Origin: Chrysochromulina parva
Lineage: Eukaryota; Haptophyta; Prymnesiales; Chrysochromulinaceae
Direction: 5' to 3'
Assembly: GCA_002887195.1 (NCBI GenBank)
Contig: PJAB01000703.1
Span: forward strand, 1 to 21,792
DNA length: 21,792 nt
Of the stretch, positions 6,146 to 14,898 are shown in pieces (position 1 is the first letter of the stretch; each line of letters begins with the position of its first letter). The translations under genes were made by a program, and so were the position numbers. The notes beneath the pieces are model-generated. The model searched no databases and had not been told where the DNA came from. It was given only the letters and a program-made list of their open reading frames with translations.

Positions 6146-8398
6146 ATGGACTGGCTGCTCCAATTGCCCGATCCGCGCGATGCCAGCGGCGGCGCGGCGG
6201 GCAACGACGCGACGGCGAACTCTCAAGCGCTGCGTCCGCTCAAGGGCTCGGCCTCGCAGCAGCGGCTGCCGAGCCGAGGTTCCCAGGGGGGCGGGCCCAA
6301 AGACCTCGCCGGGGCCGCGCCAGCCAAGCGCGCGCCGAACCCGCTCGGCGGCGCGGGCGCCGCGCAGGCGGCCGTGGTGCGCGCCCCGCGGCGGCCTGGC
6401 AGTGCGCAGCAGCAGGCGGCCGTTAAGCTCGCAGCACGCACGCCGCCATCGATGGGCTTGAGCTCGACGCTGGCTTCGGCGGACACGAACGTGGCGAGTG
6501 CCCCCACCATGGCCAGCATCTACGGCGGCGGCGCGGGCGGCGTCGGAGCCAAGGCCGGCGCCACGGTCATTGCGGCCAAGCCCTCGGGGATGACGGGGAT
6601 GGCAGCGGTGCGCCCGCTGAACTCATCGGCGACCGATCCGCTCCTGATGCAAGCGGCCCGGGCCGGCCAGAACAAGGGCCTGCTCCGCACCTCGTCCGGC
6701 CTGCTGCCTACCAGGACGCAGATGGTCACGCCCGGAGCCCCACCCGTCGGTGGCACTTTTGGGGCCGGCGGCGCCACTTTTGGGGCCGACGGCGGGCTCG
6801 GGCGCAGCTTGTCGCGCTGCTCGTCGACCGGGATGCTCGCGCCCTCCGGTTGCGGCCTCGGCAGCGCGACCAGCGCGATGGCGGCCTCGATGGGCTCGAT
6901 CGGTTCGTTTGGCGCGAGCAGCGCCGCGATGGGCGCTCACCACGGCGCCGCGATGGGCGCCAAACGATTGCCTGGCGGCGCTGCGACGGGCGCCGTCGTG
7001 GGCGATGCGAGCGCTGCGGTGGGCGCTCGGGTCGGCGGCGGCAGCAGTCGCGCGAGCGCCGAAAGCTTCCGATCGGAGGCTCTGCAGCTCGAGGTGAGCT
7101 GGACGGAGCAGCTGCAGGCGCTGCAGGAGGGCGAGGCGGAGGAGGAGACGGGCAGTGCGCATGTCGCGTCGCGCCGCCTCGAGCTATGCCGCGCGCTCTT
7201 CGGCCGCATCATCGAGCGCGACGTTCCTTTCGGGCGGCTCCTCGAGCGCGTGCGCAAGGAGTACGAGGCCGCGCTCGTCGCGGGCGTGCAGCCGGCCGAC
7301 ATGCTGCCCGAGCTCGAGCGCACTCGGACCGAGCTTGCGCGCGCCGTGCGCGAGAACGCGGGGCTCAAGCGGCGAGGCACGATGCTCGAGGAGGAGAACG
7401 CTCTGCTCTGCTCGGAGTTGACGAAACTGGCCGAGCGCGAGAAGCGGCTGCGCGACGAGGTGAAGGCGTACCAGGCGCACGCCAAGGAGATGGAGGAGGC
7501 GGCCGAGGCACAGGCGCAGGCCGAGCACGCGGCGCTCACGGCGGAGCTCGAGCGGGAACTGCCCTCGTCGGCCCGACCTGGCGACGTGACGCCCATGCTC
7601 GGCGGTGAGAACAATCTGCCCGCCAAGGTGCCGCAGGCGATCGTGACGCGCCCGGCGATCGTGGGCAGGCTGGACATGAGCCTCGTCGTCGCGCAGAGGG
7701 ATGCGGATGCGAAGGCGGAGAGGGAGGAGGCGGCGGCGGCGGCGGCGCACGAGGCGGCGGAGCATGGCGACGAGGACGAGGACGAGGACGACGAGGAGAG
7801 GATGCTCGCCATCGAGCAAGCGGCCGCGATGATGGCCGCGGGCAAGGAGGTGCCGGAGCACCTGCAGGCGGCGGTAGCAGCGGCGCGCGAGAGACTCCGT
7901 CAGATGGGATGGGATCTCGAGGGTGAGGACGAGGACGAGGGCGAGGAGGACGACTACGGCGACGAGGAGGACGACGAGGCGAACCCGTACTTTGAGCGTG
8001 AAAATGGTCAGCCTCGGACGCTCACCCCCGCGGAGCAGAAGCAGCTGCTTCTCGGCGCGCCGCCGGGCTCAACAGCCCTCTCCACCGCCGCCGCCGCCTC
8101 AAGTACGACTCACAAACCGCCGCCCGCCAAGCCGCCGCCCGCCGCCGCCGCCGCCGCCAAGGCGCCCGCCACGGCGCCTGCCTTTGGGGGCGCGCCCATC
8201 CCAGCGCTCAACATGAACGTGCTCTCCGACGCGAAACCGCTTTCATACCATTCGGAGTTCACAGCTGCCGAGGCGCGGAATGCGGCCGCGGGAATCCCGA
8301 CCACCTCAGAAGCCTCTGCCCACGTCGACAAGCTGCTCTACGGCGGCCAGCCCGGGGGACCGCCCAAGCTGCAGCCCCTGTCCGCGGTGAACGCGTGA
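6146..8398 (+). CDS. Large coiled-coil protein, possibly TSNAXIP1-like (flagellar)
   Basis: A 750-residue single-exon protein starting at MDWLLQLPDP. Residues 1-310 are low complexity (Ala/Gly/Ser/Met). Residues ~341-415 (RRLELCRALFGRIIERDVPF, RVRKEYEAAL, ELERTRTELARAVRENAGL) resemble the N-terminal domain of translin-associated factor X-interacting protein 1, a family linked to cilia; this is a resemblance by eye, not a confirmed match. Coiled coil continues to about residue 475. Two very acidic stretches (~540-553 and ~592-615) flank a short helix, and an Ala/Pro linker leads to a C-terminus without low complexity (ALNMNVLSDAKPLSYHSEF). GC content is extreme and several shadow frames are open on both strands. 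The start is the first ATG of the frame. Confidence 0.8.
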   Translation: MDWLLQLPDPRDASGGAAGNDATANSQALRPLKGSASQQRLPSRGSQGGGPKDLAGAAPAKRAPNPLGGAGAAQAAVVRAPRRPGSAQQQAAVKLAARTPPSMGLSSTLASADTNVASAPTMASIYGGGAGGVGAKAGATVIAAKPSGMTGMAAVRPLNSSATDPLLMQAARAGQNKGLLRTSSGLLPTRTQMVTPGAPPVGGTFGAGGATFGADGGLGRSLSRCSSTGMLAPSGCGLGSATSAMAASMGSIGSFGASSAAMGAHHGAAMGAKRLPGGAATGAVVGDASAAVGARVGGGSSRASAESFRSEALQLEVSWTEQLQALQEGEAEEETGSAHVASRRLELCRALFGRIIERDVPFGRLLERVRKEYEAALVAGVQPADMLPELERTRTELARAVRENAGLKRRGTMLEEENALLCSELTKLAEREKRLRDEVKAYQAHAKEMEEAAEAQAQAEHAALTAELERELPSSARPGDVTPMLGGENNLPAKVPQAIVTRPAIVGRLDMSLVVAQRDADAKAEREEAAAAAAHEAAEHGDEDEDEDDEERMLAIEQAAAMMAAGKEVPEHLQAAVAAARERLRQMGWDLEGEDEDEGEEDDYGDEEDDEANPYFERENGQPRTLTPAEQKQLLLGAPPGSTALSTAAAASSTTHKPPPAKPPPAAAAAAKAPATAPAFGGAPIPALNMNVLSDAKPLSYHSEFTAAEARNAAAGIPTTSEASAHVDKLLYGGQPGGPPKLQPLSAVNA

Positions 8399-9378
8399 AC
8401 GATGCCGCCCCAGCGGCTCATGACGGCCGAGTGCTCACAACGACGCGACGCCTCACCCTATGAGGGACACCGCCTGGTGGCGCTCGGGCGGCGCGCGCAC
8501 CGCAAGATGGCGTTCACAGCTGGCGTTCACACCGCACTGCAAGATGGCGGGTGGTGGGCGGGTGGCCTTCTCGACGAAGGTGGCCCTCCGGACTTGCCTA
8601 TTATGGAACTATAACCCCTGCTGTTCTATCGAGCCCCGCGTGGAGGGCCGTTAACTTTCTGCCAATCCGTTGTGTGCGTGTGAGGACGTCGAGTACCATG
8701 TAGCATGCCCCGCGCGTGGTGTGCGCCCCTTTCGCTGTATGTTGCGCTCGTGACCTGTGTTCGAGAGTCAGGCATGTCGACGCTCGGGGCGGAGAGGGGC
8801 GAGTCCTGCGCGTGGACGCGAGGTCTGGTGTGAGCCCGACCCGCGTGCCGCGACCGCGCATGCTACGCGCTACGGATCGGGTCTCGTTGCCGTATGAGGG
8901 TGCGCGTATGGGGCGGCCGGGGCGCCGGCGCGCGCGCGGTTCTGCACGGGCCGGACGGAGGGCGCGCGGTGGCGCGTGGCGGGCCGCGCGGGGCATCGGA
9001 TGCGGACGCCCCCCCCCCGTCCGTCGTGCGAGACACGCAGGCCGCAGCTGTCGATACATGTGGGTAAACGCAACCGAAAAGTTCACCTCTGACTCCTACT
9101 ACAACTCCTTTTATTATCTTTTGGGAGTTCTGTAGTATGTACATTCTGCGCGCCCGGCCCCAGGCCTGGAATGCTCGGCCTGGAATGCTCGGCCTCGGGC
9201 CGTTCAGGCCGTCAAGCGCGTGGTATATTTTTGTCCTCCGCCGCCGCGCGCGCGACCGCGCGAGCCGTGTGGCCCCGCCCGTGTCCTCGGTCAGTAGGGC
9301 ACGAGAGCGCGCGCCGCCATCGCCCTCGCACTGGCCGCCATGTGCCTGAGCGATTGGCGTCTCACATGTTGACGAATC
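8399..9378. other. Intergenic region between convergent genes
   Basis: Nearly 1 kb with no supported gene; open frames here have random-looking, Arg-rich translations. It contains an imperfect hairpin at 9098-9136, a 14-bp direct repeat in tandem (9165-9192) and a repeated GCAAGATGGCG (8502, 8539). It lies between the 3' ends of the coiled-coil gene and RPN7. Confidence 0.6.
9098..9136. repeat. Imperfect hairpin with AT-rich loop
   Basis: ACTACAACTCC pairs with GGAGTTCTGTAGT (two-base bulge) around a 15-base T-rich loop. It is the only AT-rich spot in this spacer. A role in 3'-end formation is possible but not shown. Confidence 0.45.
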
Positions 9379-10977
9379 TCACATGTTGACGACGCGACTG
9401 AGTCGCTGCACACGATTGAGGAGGAGATCGCCCTGCTTGATGGTGGCCTGGTACTGCGCGTTCTTCGTGTCTGGCCGCGTGGACGAGACGATGCCGGCGA
9501 CCTTATCGATGGAGCACGAGAGGCGTCCGCCCGAGATGAACGCGGCGAGCTCAGCGTCAAGAAAGGCAGAAGAGACGCCGAAAGAGGCGGCCATGGACTG
9601 CAGCGAGACTGCGCGGTAGCTCTCGAGGAACTGCGTGTACGCAAGCACGCGTACCTGCATGCAATAGGAAGGCAATTAGGGAGGCAATTAGGGAGGCAAT
9701 AGGGACACTTCTGGGCGAGCACGCGTACCTCGCGCCAGTAGTAGCGCGCGTGCGCCGCAAAGTACCTGGCGGAGGAGCGACGCAGTCAGTGGCACGACGC
9801 AGAGGAGCAAGGGCACGCCATATGTGCTTGCTATTTCCATATGTGCACGACCCAAGCACATATAGAGCAAGGGCACGCCACGGGCGACTTTTGTAGCGTC
9901 AGAGGCGGCGGAGGCCTCGCGCAGTTGGCGAAGCCAGCCCAAGCCGATGCCGCCTCCGAGGGCGCGCGTGTGCTCTGGCGCCGGTATCGGCCACGCTACA
10001 AGTGAGTCTGCTCGCAAGCGCGGATTTGGTTGTCGGCGCGGGGCTCCCGAAAGCGCGGGAGCGGGGAGAGCGGGGGAGAGCGGGGGAGAGCGAGGAGTGC
10101 AGCGCTACCGGTCCGCCAGGAGCATATCGATGACCTCGACGAGCGACGCGAAGAGCATGCGGTACGAGCAGCCGTAGAGGCCGTTGACGAGGCCGGCGAT
10201 GTGCGGGATCTCGCCGATGACCTGCAGCACCTCGGGCGAGTCGATGATCTTGGGCCTCAGCTCCGATCGCGGCAGCGCCACCAGCGACGTCGCGACCGCG
10301 TACAAGACGAAGGTGTTGTACGGCAGCAGCTCCGTCGCCGTGAACGTGGCGATCGAGTCGAGCAGGAGCGCGGAGCTCTTCTTGAGGTCGCGGATGGACA
10401 AGAGGAAGACGGCCTCGTACACCTTGAGCCGGTTGCGCCGCTCCCAGTCGCCGCCCGTCTCGAGCAACGCCTTGGCCCGGTCGACAGTCGCCTTGACGAG
10501 CTTCAGGTTGTCAAAGAAGAACGCGACGCGCAGCTTGCAGAGCAGCAGGTCGAGCCGCAGCCCGATGGCGACCGTCTTGGTGTACGTCGCCTCGATGGCC
10601 GCGTGCGCCTTCTCGTTCTCGCCGATGCGCACCAGGTACTCTGACTTGGCCAGGTAGGCCTCGCGGACCTCGGACTCGCCCTCGTCCTTGTCGCAGCGCA
10701 CGATGGCCTCGTCGAGGCGCGCGAGCTCGGCTGCGTTCGCGGCGGCGAATGAGGCGGCGAGTGCGGCGTCCGGCAGCGTGCCCAGCTGCTCGCACACAGC
10801 CGAGTACAGCGGGCCCATCTCGCGCTTCTTGATCAGCGCCAGCAGCTGCTCCTTGGCCTTCGCGGCCTCCGCCGGCTTGCCGTGCGCGGCGGTGTATCGG
10901 ATTTGCGCGATCGAGATGTACTCGTCAGGCGGCCCACTGTCCTTCGCCGCCGTGCTCGGCGCCGCGGCAGAGCTCAT
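9379..10977 (-). CDS. PSMD6: 26S proteasome non-ATPase regulatory subunit 6 (RPN7), three exons
   Basis: Exons 10977-10109, 9765-9729 and 9654-9379 join to 393 residues, close to the ~389 of the human protein. RPN7 is a PCI-domain subunit of the lid of the 19S regulatory particle. The N-terminal helical repeats are recognisable (EIYTK-type [33 protein letters not shown]). The spliced middle [19 protein letters not shown] matches the family's FAPHYRYYVRE block. The PCI end is very well conserved: [40 protein letters not shown], and the C-terminus [17 protein letters not shown]. Introns are in phase 2 and phase 0. The middle exon is only 37 bp. The start is the ATG of [10 protein letters not shown], 175 bp from the divergent hydrolase gene. 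Confidence 0.97.
9655..9728 (-). repeat. Intron 2 of PSMD6: introner-like, 11-bp flanking duplication
   Basis: A 74-bp intron with about three copies of CTAATTGCCTCC-type units, ending CTATTGCATGCAG. Its first 11 bases, GTACGCGTGCT (9718-9728), are identical to the first 11 of exon 3 (9644-9654). Confidence 0.9.
9766..10108 (-). repeat. Intron 1 of PSMD6 with internal repeats
   Basis: A 343-bp phase-2 intron, donor GACCG|GTAGCG and acceptor CGCCAG|GTACTT. Near the donor are three copies of a 10-bp CTCTCCCCCG unit (about 10061-10095). At 9805-9880 a 16-bp direct repeat (GAGCAAGGGCACGCCA on the plus strand) brackets a segment with 11-bp inverted repeats (9820-9830 and 9853-9863). Confidence 0.85.
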
Positions 10978-11152
10978 TGCGTCAGGCGCGCCTGCGACAC
11001 AGCGCCGATAGTCGCTCGCGTTGGCGGCCTCCTCCGTTCACAGCGGCTGCAAGATAGGAGCCGTGGATGGACATGACCTGACTAGACCAACCGTGAGTCG
11101 ACTCGATCTTTAACTGACGAGTCTTGACGAAACTCTTGCGAAGAGGCCGTTT
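10978..11152. promoter_or_regulatory. Divergent promoter region, PSMD6 and hydrolase gene
   Basis: 175 bp between two head-to-head ATGs. It contains the 10-bp palindrome GAGTCGACTC (11095-11104). No TATA box is seen. Confidence 0.5.
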
Positions 11153-13194
11153 ATGAGAGAAGACTCGCTCGATGCGCTTGCCGGGCTTATCGACCTCTTG
11201 CACGTGGCGCCGCCGGCGTTTGCGCCGGTTCGTGCGCCGCGGGCCTCATCCAAGGGCGCGGTGCCCAAACTGCGCAAGAAGAGCCTTCCAGGCAAGAATG
11301 CCATCGAGTCGCCCATGATCGATCTTGACGGCATGCCGATGGCCACGCCAGAGCAGCCGCGCTTTCTCGCGAAGCGCAAGAAGTGGCCCGAGATGCCCGA
11401 TTGGATCGTGCTTAGTGACGAGCGCGGCAAGGCGCGTCCTTTCCCGCCGCTTGCAGAGGATCCCCTCTTTGTCGACGGCGCGCCCGCGCTGCTGCCGTAC
11501 TTGCCACCCGCCGGCACGCCCGCAGGCAAGGGCGCGGCGATCGTGTGCCCCGGCGGCAACCTGGAGTTCCTGCACCCGCGCGAGGGCGCGCCGATTGCGC
11601 GCTGGGTCGCCGAGGCCCTCGGCGTTCCCGCCTTTGTCCTCCGCTACCGGCTGCTGCCCTCGCACGATCTGGCGCAGATGCATGCCGATTTCGTCGGCGC
11701 CGTGCGCGCGGCGCGCAGGCACGCGAACGGCGGGCCGGTGGTGGCGTTCGGCTTCTCGGCGGGAGGCTACGTGTGCGCCTCGGGCGCCGCCGCCGCAGCC
11801 AGCGGTGTGAGTCTACAGAGAGGCAGCAGCGGCGGCCATGGCGGCGACGCAAGCGCCGTGTCCATCGCCGCACCCGACAGCGAGGGCACACCCGATGGCT
11901 TGGGGCTGATCTATCCATGCACTTGCCCCGACGGCTGGCTCACCGAGGACACATGCGGCTTTTGGCGTGCGGACGTACACTCAGAGCAGGTGCGGTCCCT
12001 CATTGCATGCTGATGGCCTCCCTCAACGCATGCTGATGGCCTCCCTCATTGCATGCAGGTGCGGTCGCTCGTGGTGGGCAAGGAGAGACTCGTCGCTGGA
12101 GACGCGTTCGTCGCGCCGCCGCCTCTCTTCGTCGTCGCCTCGACAGCAGATGAGGTACAGACCCTCATTGCATGCGGAGTGCCCTCCCTCATTGCATGCT
12201 GAGTGCCACCCCACTGAGTGCCTCCCTCATTGCATGCTGAGTGCCACCCCACTGAGTGCCTCCCTCATTGCATGCTGATGGCCTCCCTCATTGCATGCAG
12301 GTATGCCCGCCCGAGTCCGACACAGACCCCTACGTGGCCGCGGCGCGCGCGGCAGGCACGCGAGTGCATTACCTACGCCGTGACTTCGGAGACCATGGGT
12401 TTGGTCTCAAACCGTTTTGGGCGGAGCCGTGTGCCCAGTGGTTACGAGGCCTTGGGGTCGGCACGAGCGACGCGGGCGAGGGCGGGCCCGCTGCTGCTGC
12501 TGCTGGGGGGGCTGCTCACAACGGCGCGGCGTGCGAGGGGTGCAACGCGGCTGCCGGCGAGGCTGGCAGTCCTGATGGCAGCAGCAACGGAGGCGCGATG
12601 AGCTCAAGGATCGTCCATTTGAAGCAACCTCCCAAATTGGGCAACCCGGCGCGAGATACCTCCGAGATACACCCCAGACCGCCGAAGGGCGTTTCCTTGG
12701 CAGCCGCGCCCTCCGCCGCGCCCTCCGCCGCGCCCTCCGCCGCGCCGCCCGTCCCGCCGCCCGCATCGGCCGCCGCCGCACCACCGCCCTCGGTCGCCCT
12801 GCCGCGAGCGCATCCGCCGACGGCCAATGCGCCCACGACGGCGCCCGCGGACCCGGCAGCATGGCGTCGTCCCGGCGCGACGAAGGCGCTCACGACACCG
12901 CCCAAGGTGCCGTCGTTGCCCTCGGCGCGGCTGCAGCGCGAGCGCAAGGAGAATCTGCGCCGCAAGGTCTTCAACCGCGAGTGGCGCTTCCTAAGCGACG
13001 TGGAGCGCGGCTATGCGCGGCAGCTCGGCTTCACGGGCGAGAGCGGCTGGAACAATGACGACGAGCACGGCTGGGCGCAGACGCCCGCCTGGGAGGCGAT
13101 GGGCGAAGAGGAGCGCCAGGCCGCGCTTCGGCTACAGTTCAGCGCTGAGAGCTGGCGGGGTCCGCCGCCGTGGTTGGCGCGCGCCGCAAACTAA
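11153..13194 (+). CDS. Alpha/beta-hydrolase (acetyl-esterase/lipase type) fused to a Trp-repeat C-terminal region, three exons
   Basis: Exons 11153-11989, 12059-12154 and 12301-13194 (both introns phase 0) give 608 residues. Residues ~125-365 have the alpha/beta-hydrolase layout: VCPGGNLEFLHPREG (oxyanion region), nucleophile Ser202 in GFSAGG, Asp310 in FVVASTADE, and His343 in GDHGFGL. Splicing is needed to bring Asp and His into one chain, which supports the model. The closest type is the esterase/xylan-acetylesterase-like group; substrate unknown. A low-complexity loop sits at ~217-247. After ~366 comes a 150-residue Ala/Pro/Gly linker, then a basic helix (LQRERKENLRRKVFNREW) and two similar 22-23-residue units bounded by Trp (539-561 and 575-596; pattern W-x(2)-[LM]...ER...A...L.F...W). 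The ORF is continuous, so fusion is favoured over a second gene starting at Met 12598. Confidence 0.87.
11990..12058 (+). repeat. Intron 1 of hydrolase gene: introner-like
   Basis: A 69-bp intron made of about 2.7 copies of a 23-bp unit (GCATGCTGATGGCCTCCCTC plus ATT). Its first eight bases, GTGCGGTC, equal the first eight of exon 2 (12059-12066); 11 of 12 match. It ends ATTGCATGCAG. Confidence 0.92.
12155..12300 (+). repeat. Intron 2 of hydrolase gene: same repeat family
   Basis: A 146-bp intron of CTCATTGCATGC, GAGTGCCACCCCACT and GATGGCCTCC units. Its last 28 bases are identical to the last 28 of intron 1. Intron and next exon both begin GTA. Confidence 0.92.
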
Positions 13195-13311
13195 TAACTA
13201 ATTGGACAAGTCCTGATTTGGTCTTCTTGATACTTGCCCGCGCCAGAGAAGTTAGTACCCCCCGACGATTCCCCTCCTACCTGTTCCACCCGCCGCGAGC
13301 CGACTCGCACC

Positions 13312-14327
13312 ATGTTCGCACGCCTCCGCTGCATGAGAGCGCTACCGCTACATGCGCTGCGGTGCGCGACTACCATGAGCGCGGCAGCCACTCCAGTCAG
13401 CCGCCGGGTGAAGCCGCTGCCGTCGATCGAGGATGCAAAGCTCATGCCGCGCCACGTGAGCGACTTGACGGGTGACCAACTCGTCCTCCTCTCCGAGCGA
13501 GGAGAGCACCTCGATGCCTCGCGCGAGCGGCTGCGTCGCGAAATCATGAGGATCGATCGGATCGCATACTCCGAGACGACACCCATCGTGAGTCCCATCA
13601 GCAGTCAGCCTCCTTGCCTCCTTTTCTATCGCGCAGGACACTAACTGCGCGCGTTGCGAGCCTGGACAGCTGCTTGGCATCGCGAAGGCGTGCGTGGAGA
13701 ACCAGATGCTCATGAAGGCGCCGTACCAGCTGTCGATCTACACGGCGCTCGTGGCGGGCTGGGCGTCGCTCCCGCTCGTATTCCACTACACAACGGCATC
13801 GATCTTCAACGACTACTTTGTGACCGCCGAGCCTCCCGATGTGGGTGAGGCGGACACGTGGCTCGAGGTCGGCGCGTGGTCGTGGAGCTGGATGGAGCCA
13901 CCGCTCGGCACCATCTCCTTCTTCCTCCTGTGCATCCAGTTCGCGCGCGATCAGCGGATGAGTATCGGAGGGCTCTCAATGGTGGAGCAGATGCAGGAGA
14001 AGCAGATTGCGATGATCGCGCGCCAGGTGCGCGGATTGCGTCTTGATCGCGTCGGATTGCGTCGGATTGCGTCGGATTGCGTCGGATTACGACTGATTGC
14101 GTCGGATCGCTCGTCAGGCGGCCTTTGCACGCTTCGACTGATTGCGTCTGATTACGTCGGATTACGTCTGATTACGACTGATGCGTCGGATCGCTCGTCA
14201 GGCGGCCTTTGCACGCTTCGACGGCCCCGCGCTCCGTCAGTACGTGAGTTGCATCGCGATGGTCAACGACACTGAGGAGCTCGAGCGAGAGCACGCAGAG
14301 ATCCTCAAGCTGCTGCAGAAGCGATAG
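13312..14327 (+). CDS. Two-TM, probably mitochondrial protein, intron-bearing paralogue, three exons
   Basis: Exons 13312-13587, 13670-14026 and 14202-14327 (both introns phase 0) give 252 residues. The splice choices follow the intronless paralogue at 15867-16610: ETTPI|LLGIAKA against DTTATLLKIST, and MQEKQIAMIARQ|AAFARF. The N-terminus (MFARLRCMRALPLHALRCAT) is Arg-rich and amphipathic, so a mitochondrial presequence is likely. A hydrophobic segment (IYTALVAGWASLPLVFHY) precedes the signature YFVTAEPPDVGEADTWLEVG and AWSWSWMEPPLGTISFFLLC, the second TM. The C-terminus is charged coiled coil (TEELEREHAEILKLLQKR). I do not recognise the family; the Trp-rich ME-PPLG signature is nearly unchanged between paralogues, so it is under strong constraint. 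Confidence 0.85.
13588..13669 (+). other. Intron 1 of the intron-bearing paralogue: ordinary spliceosomal intron
   Basis: 82 bp with a consensus donor ATC|GTGAGT, a branch-point-like ACTAAC (13639-13644) and acceptor GGACAG|CTG. It has none of the repeat units of the other introns. An upstream AG (13635-13636) is also in frame but would add 11 residues absent from the paralogue and remove the branch site. Confidence 0.75.
14027..14201 (+). repeat. Intron 2 of the intron-bearing paralogue: repeats and copied exon edge
   Basis: A 175-bp intron built of GTCGGATTGC / CTGATTACGA-type 10-bp units. A 38-bp segment covering the 3' splice site and the first 21 bases of exon 3 (14185-14222) occurs exactly at 14101-14138, period 84 bp. 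The upstream copy has the same acceptor but runs into TGA after seven codons. Confidence 0.9.
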
Positions 14328-14898
14328 CTCGTGCCATCGGTGGCTGCCTAGTCGACTCAATGAAGAGCAGATGCCCTTGTGTACGCTGTGTCGTGTCAGT
14401 GTGCCTGTGTGCCACCGACGACAGGAACCCCCGCGCACAGTTGCGCACACGTTCACTCAACGTACAACGTTCAGAACGCATCAACATCGACGACATGACG
14501 GTGATAAGCGACGCTAGACGGTCGACACTTTTATCCCTTCCTGTTCCCTCTTTCAAAACAAGCTACCGCCGACAGTGATGTCTGATGAAGGGACCCCCTG
14601 GTGTGCAAATGTGGTGACTCCGCGCGACGGCGGGCGGGGTCTCCCCAGGGGTGGATGCATCGCGCGGCTGTGTTCGCGGCGGGTGCGCCGCGCCGCCCTC
14701 ATATCTTTGAAAGTTCTGCTGAGGCGCCTCCGGGTGAGGTCTGTTTTACAAGGTCTTTGCACGGCAGCAGAGAAGAGTTGAGCTCGCTCACATCAGCCCG
14801 TTCATTCTCATTCTCACACACGACGCACGCACGCGGTTCCTTAAAAGGGTTGCATCTCCCAGAAAAGGGTGGGGAATTATCGACCCGATGTTGGCTGA
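14328..14898. other. Spacer upstream of the four-TM gene
   Basis: No independently supported gene. An ATG-started frame at 14578 (MSDEGTPWCANVV) is in the same frame as the four-TM ORF and could be its first exon, with a possible donor CTCCGG|GTGAGG at 14734; this is weak. GACTCCGCGCG followed by a GC-rich run occurs at about 14617 and again at 14897. Confidence 0.4.

Noticed and set aside
6937..7845. 302-residue minus-strand ORF rich in Ser/Ala
   Set aside because: Antisense shadow of the coiled-coil gene, caused by extreme third-position GC.
11990..12300. CRISPR or satellite array
   Set aside because: Interrupted by a 96-bp coding exon that completes the hydrolase triad; the repeats are intronic.
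13637..13669. Upstream acceptor for intron 1 of the intron-bearing paralogue
   Set aside because: In frame, but adds 11 residues absent from the paralogue and would place the ACTAAC branch motif in the exon.
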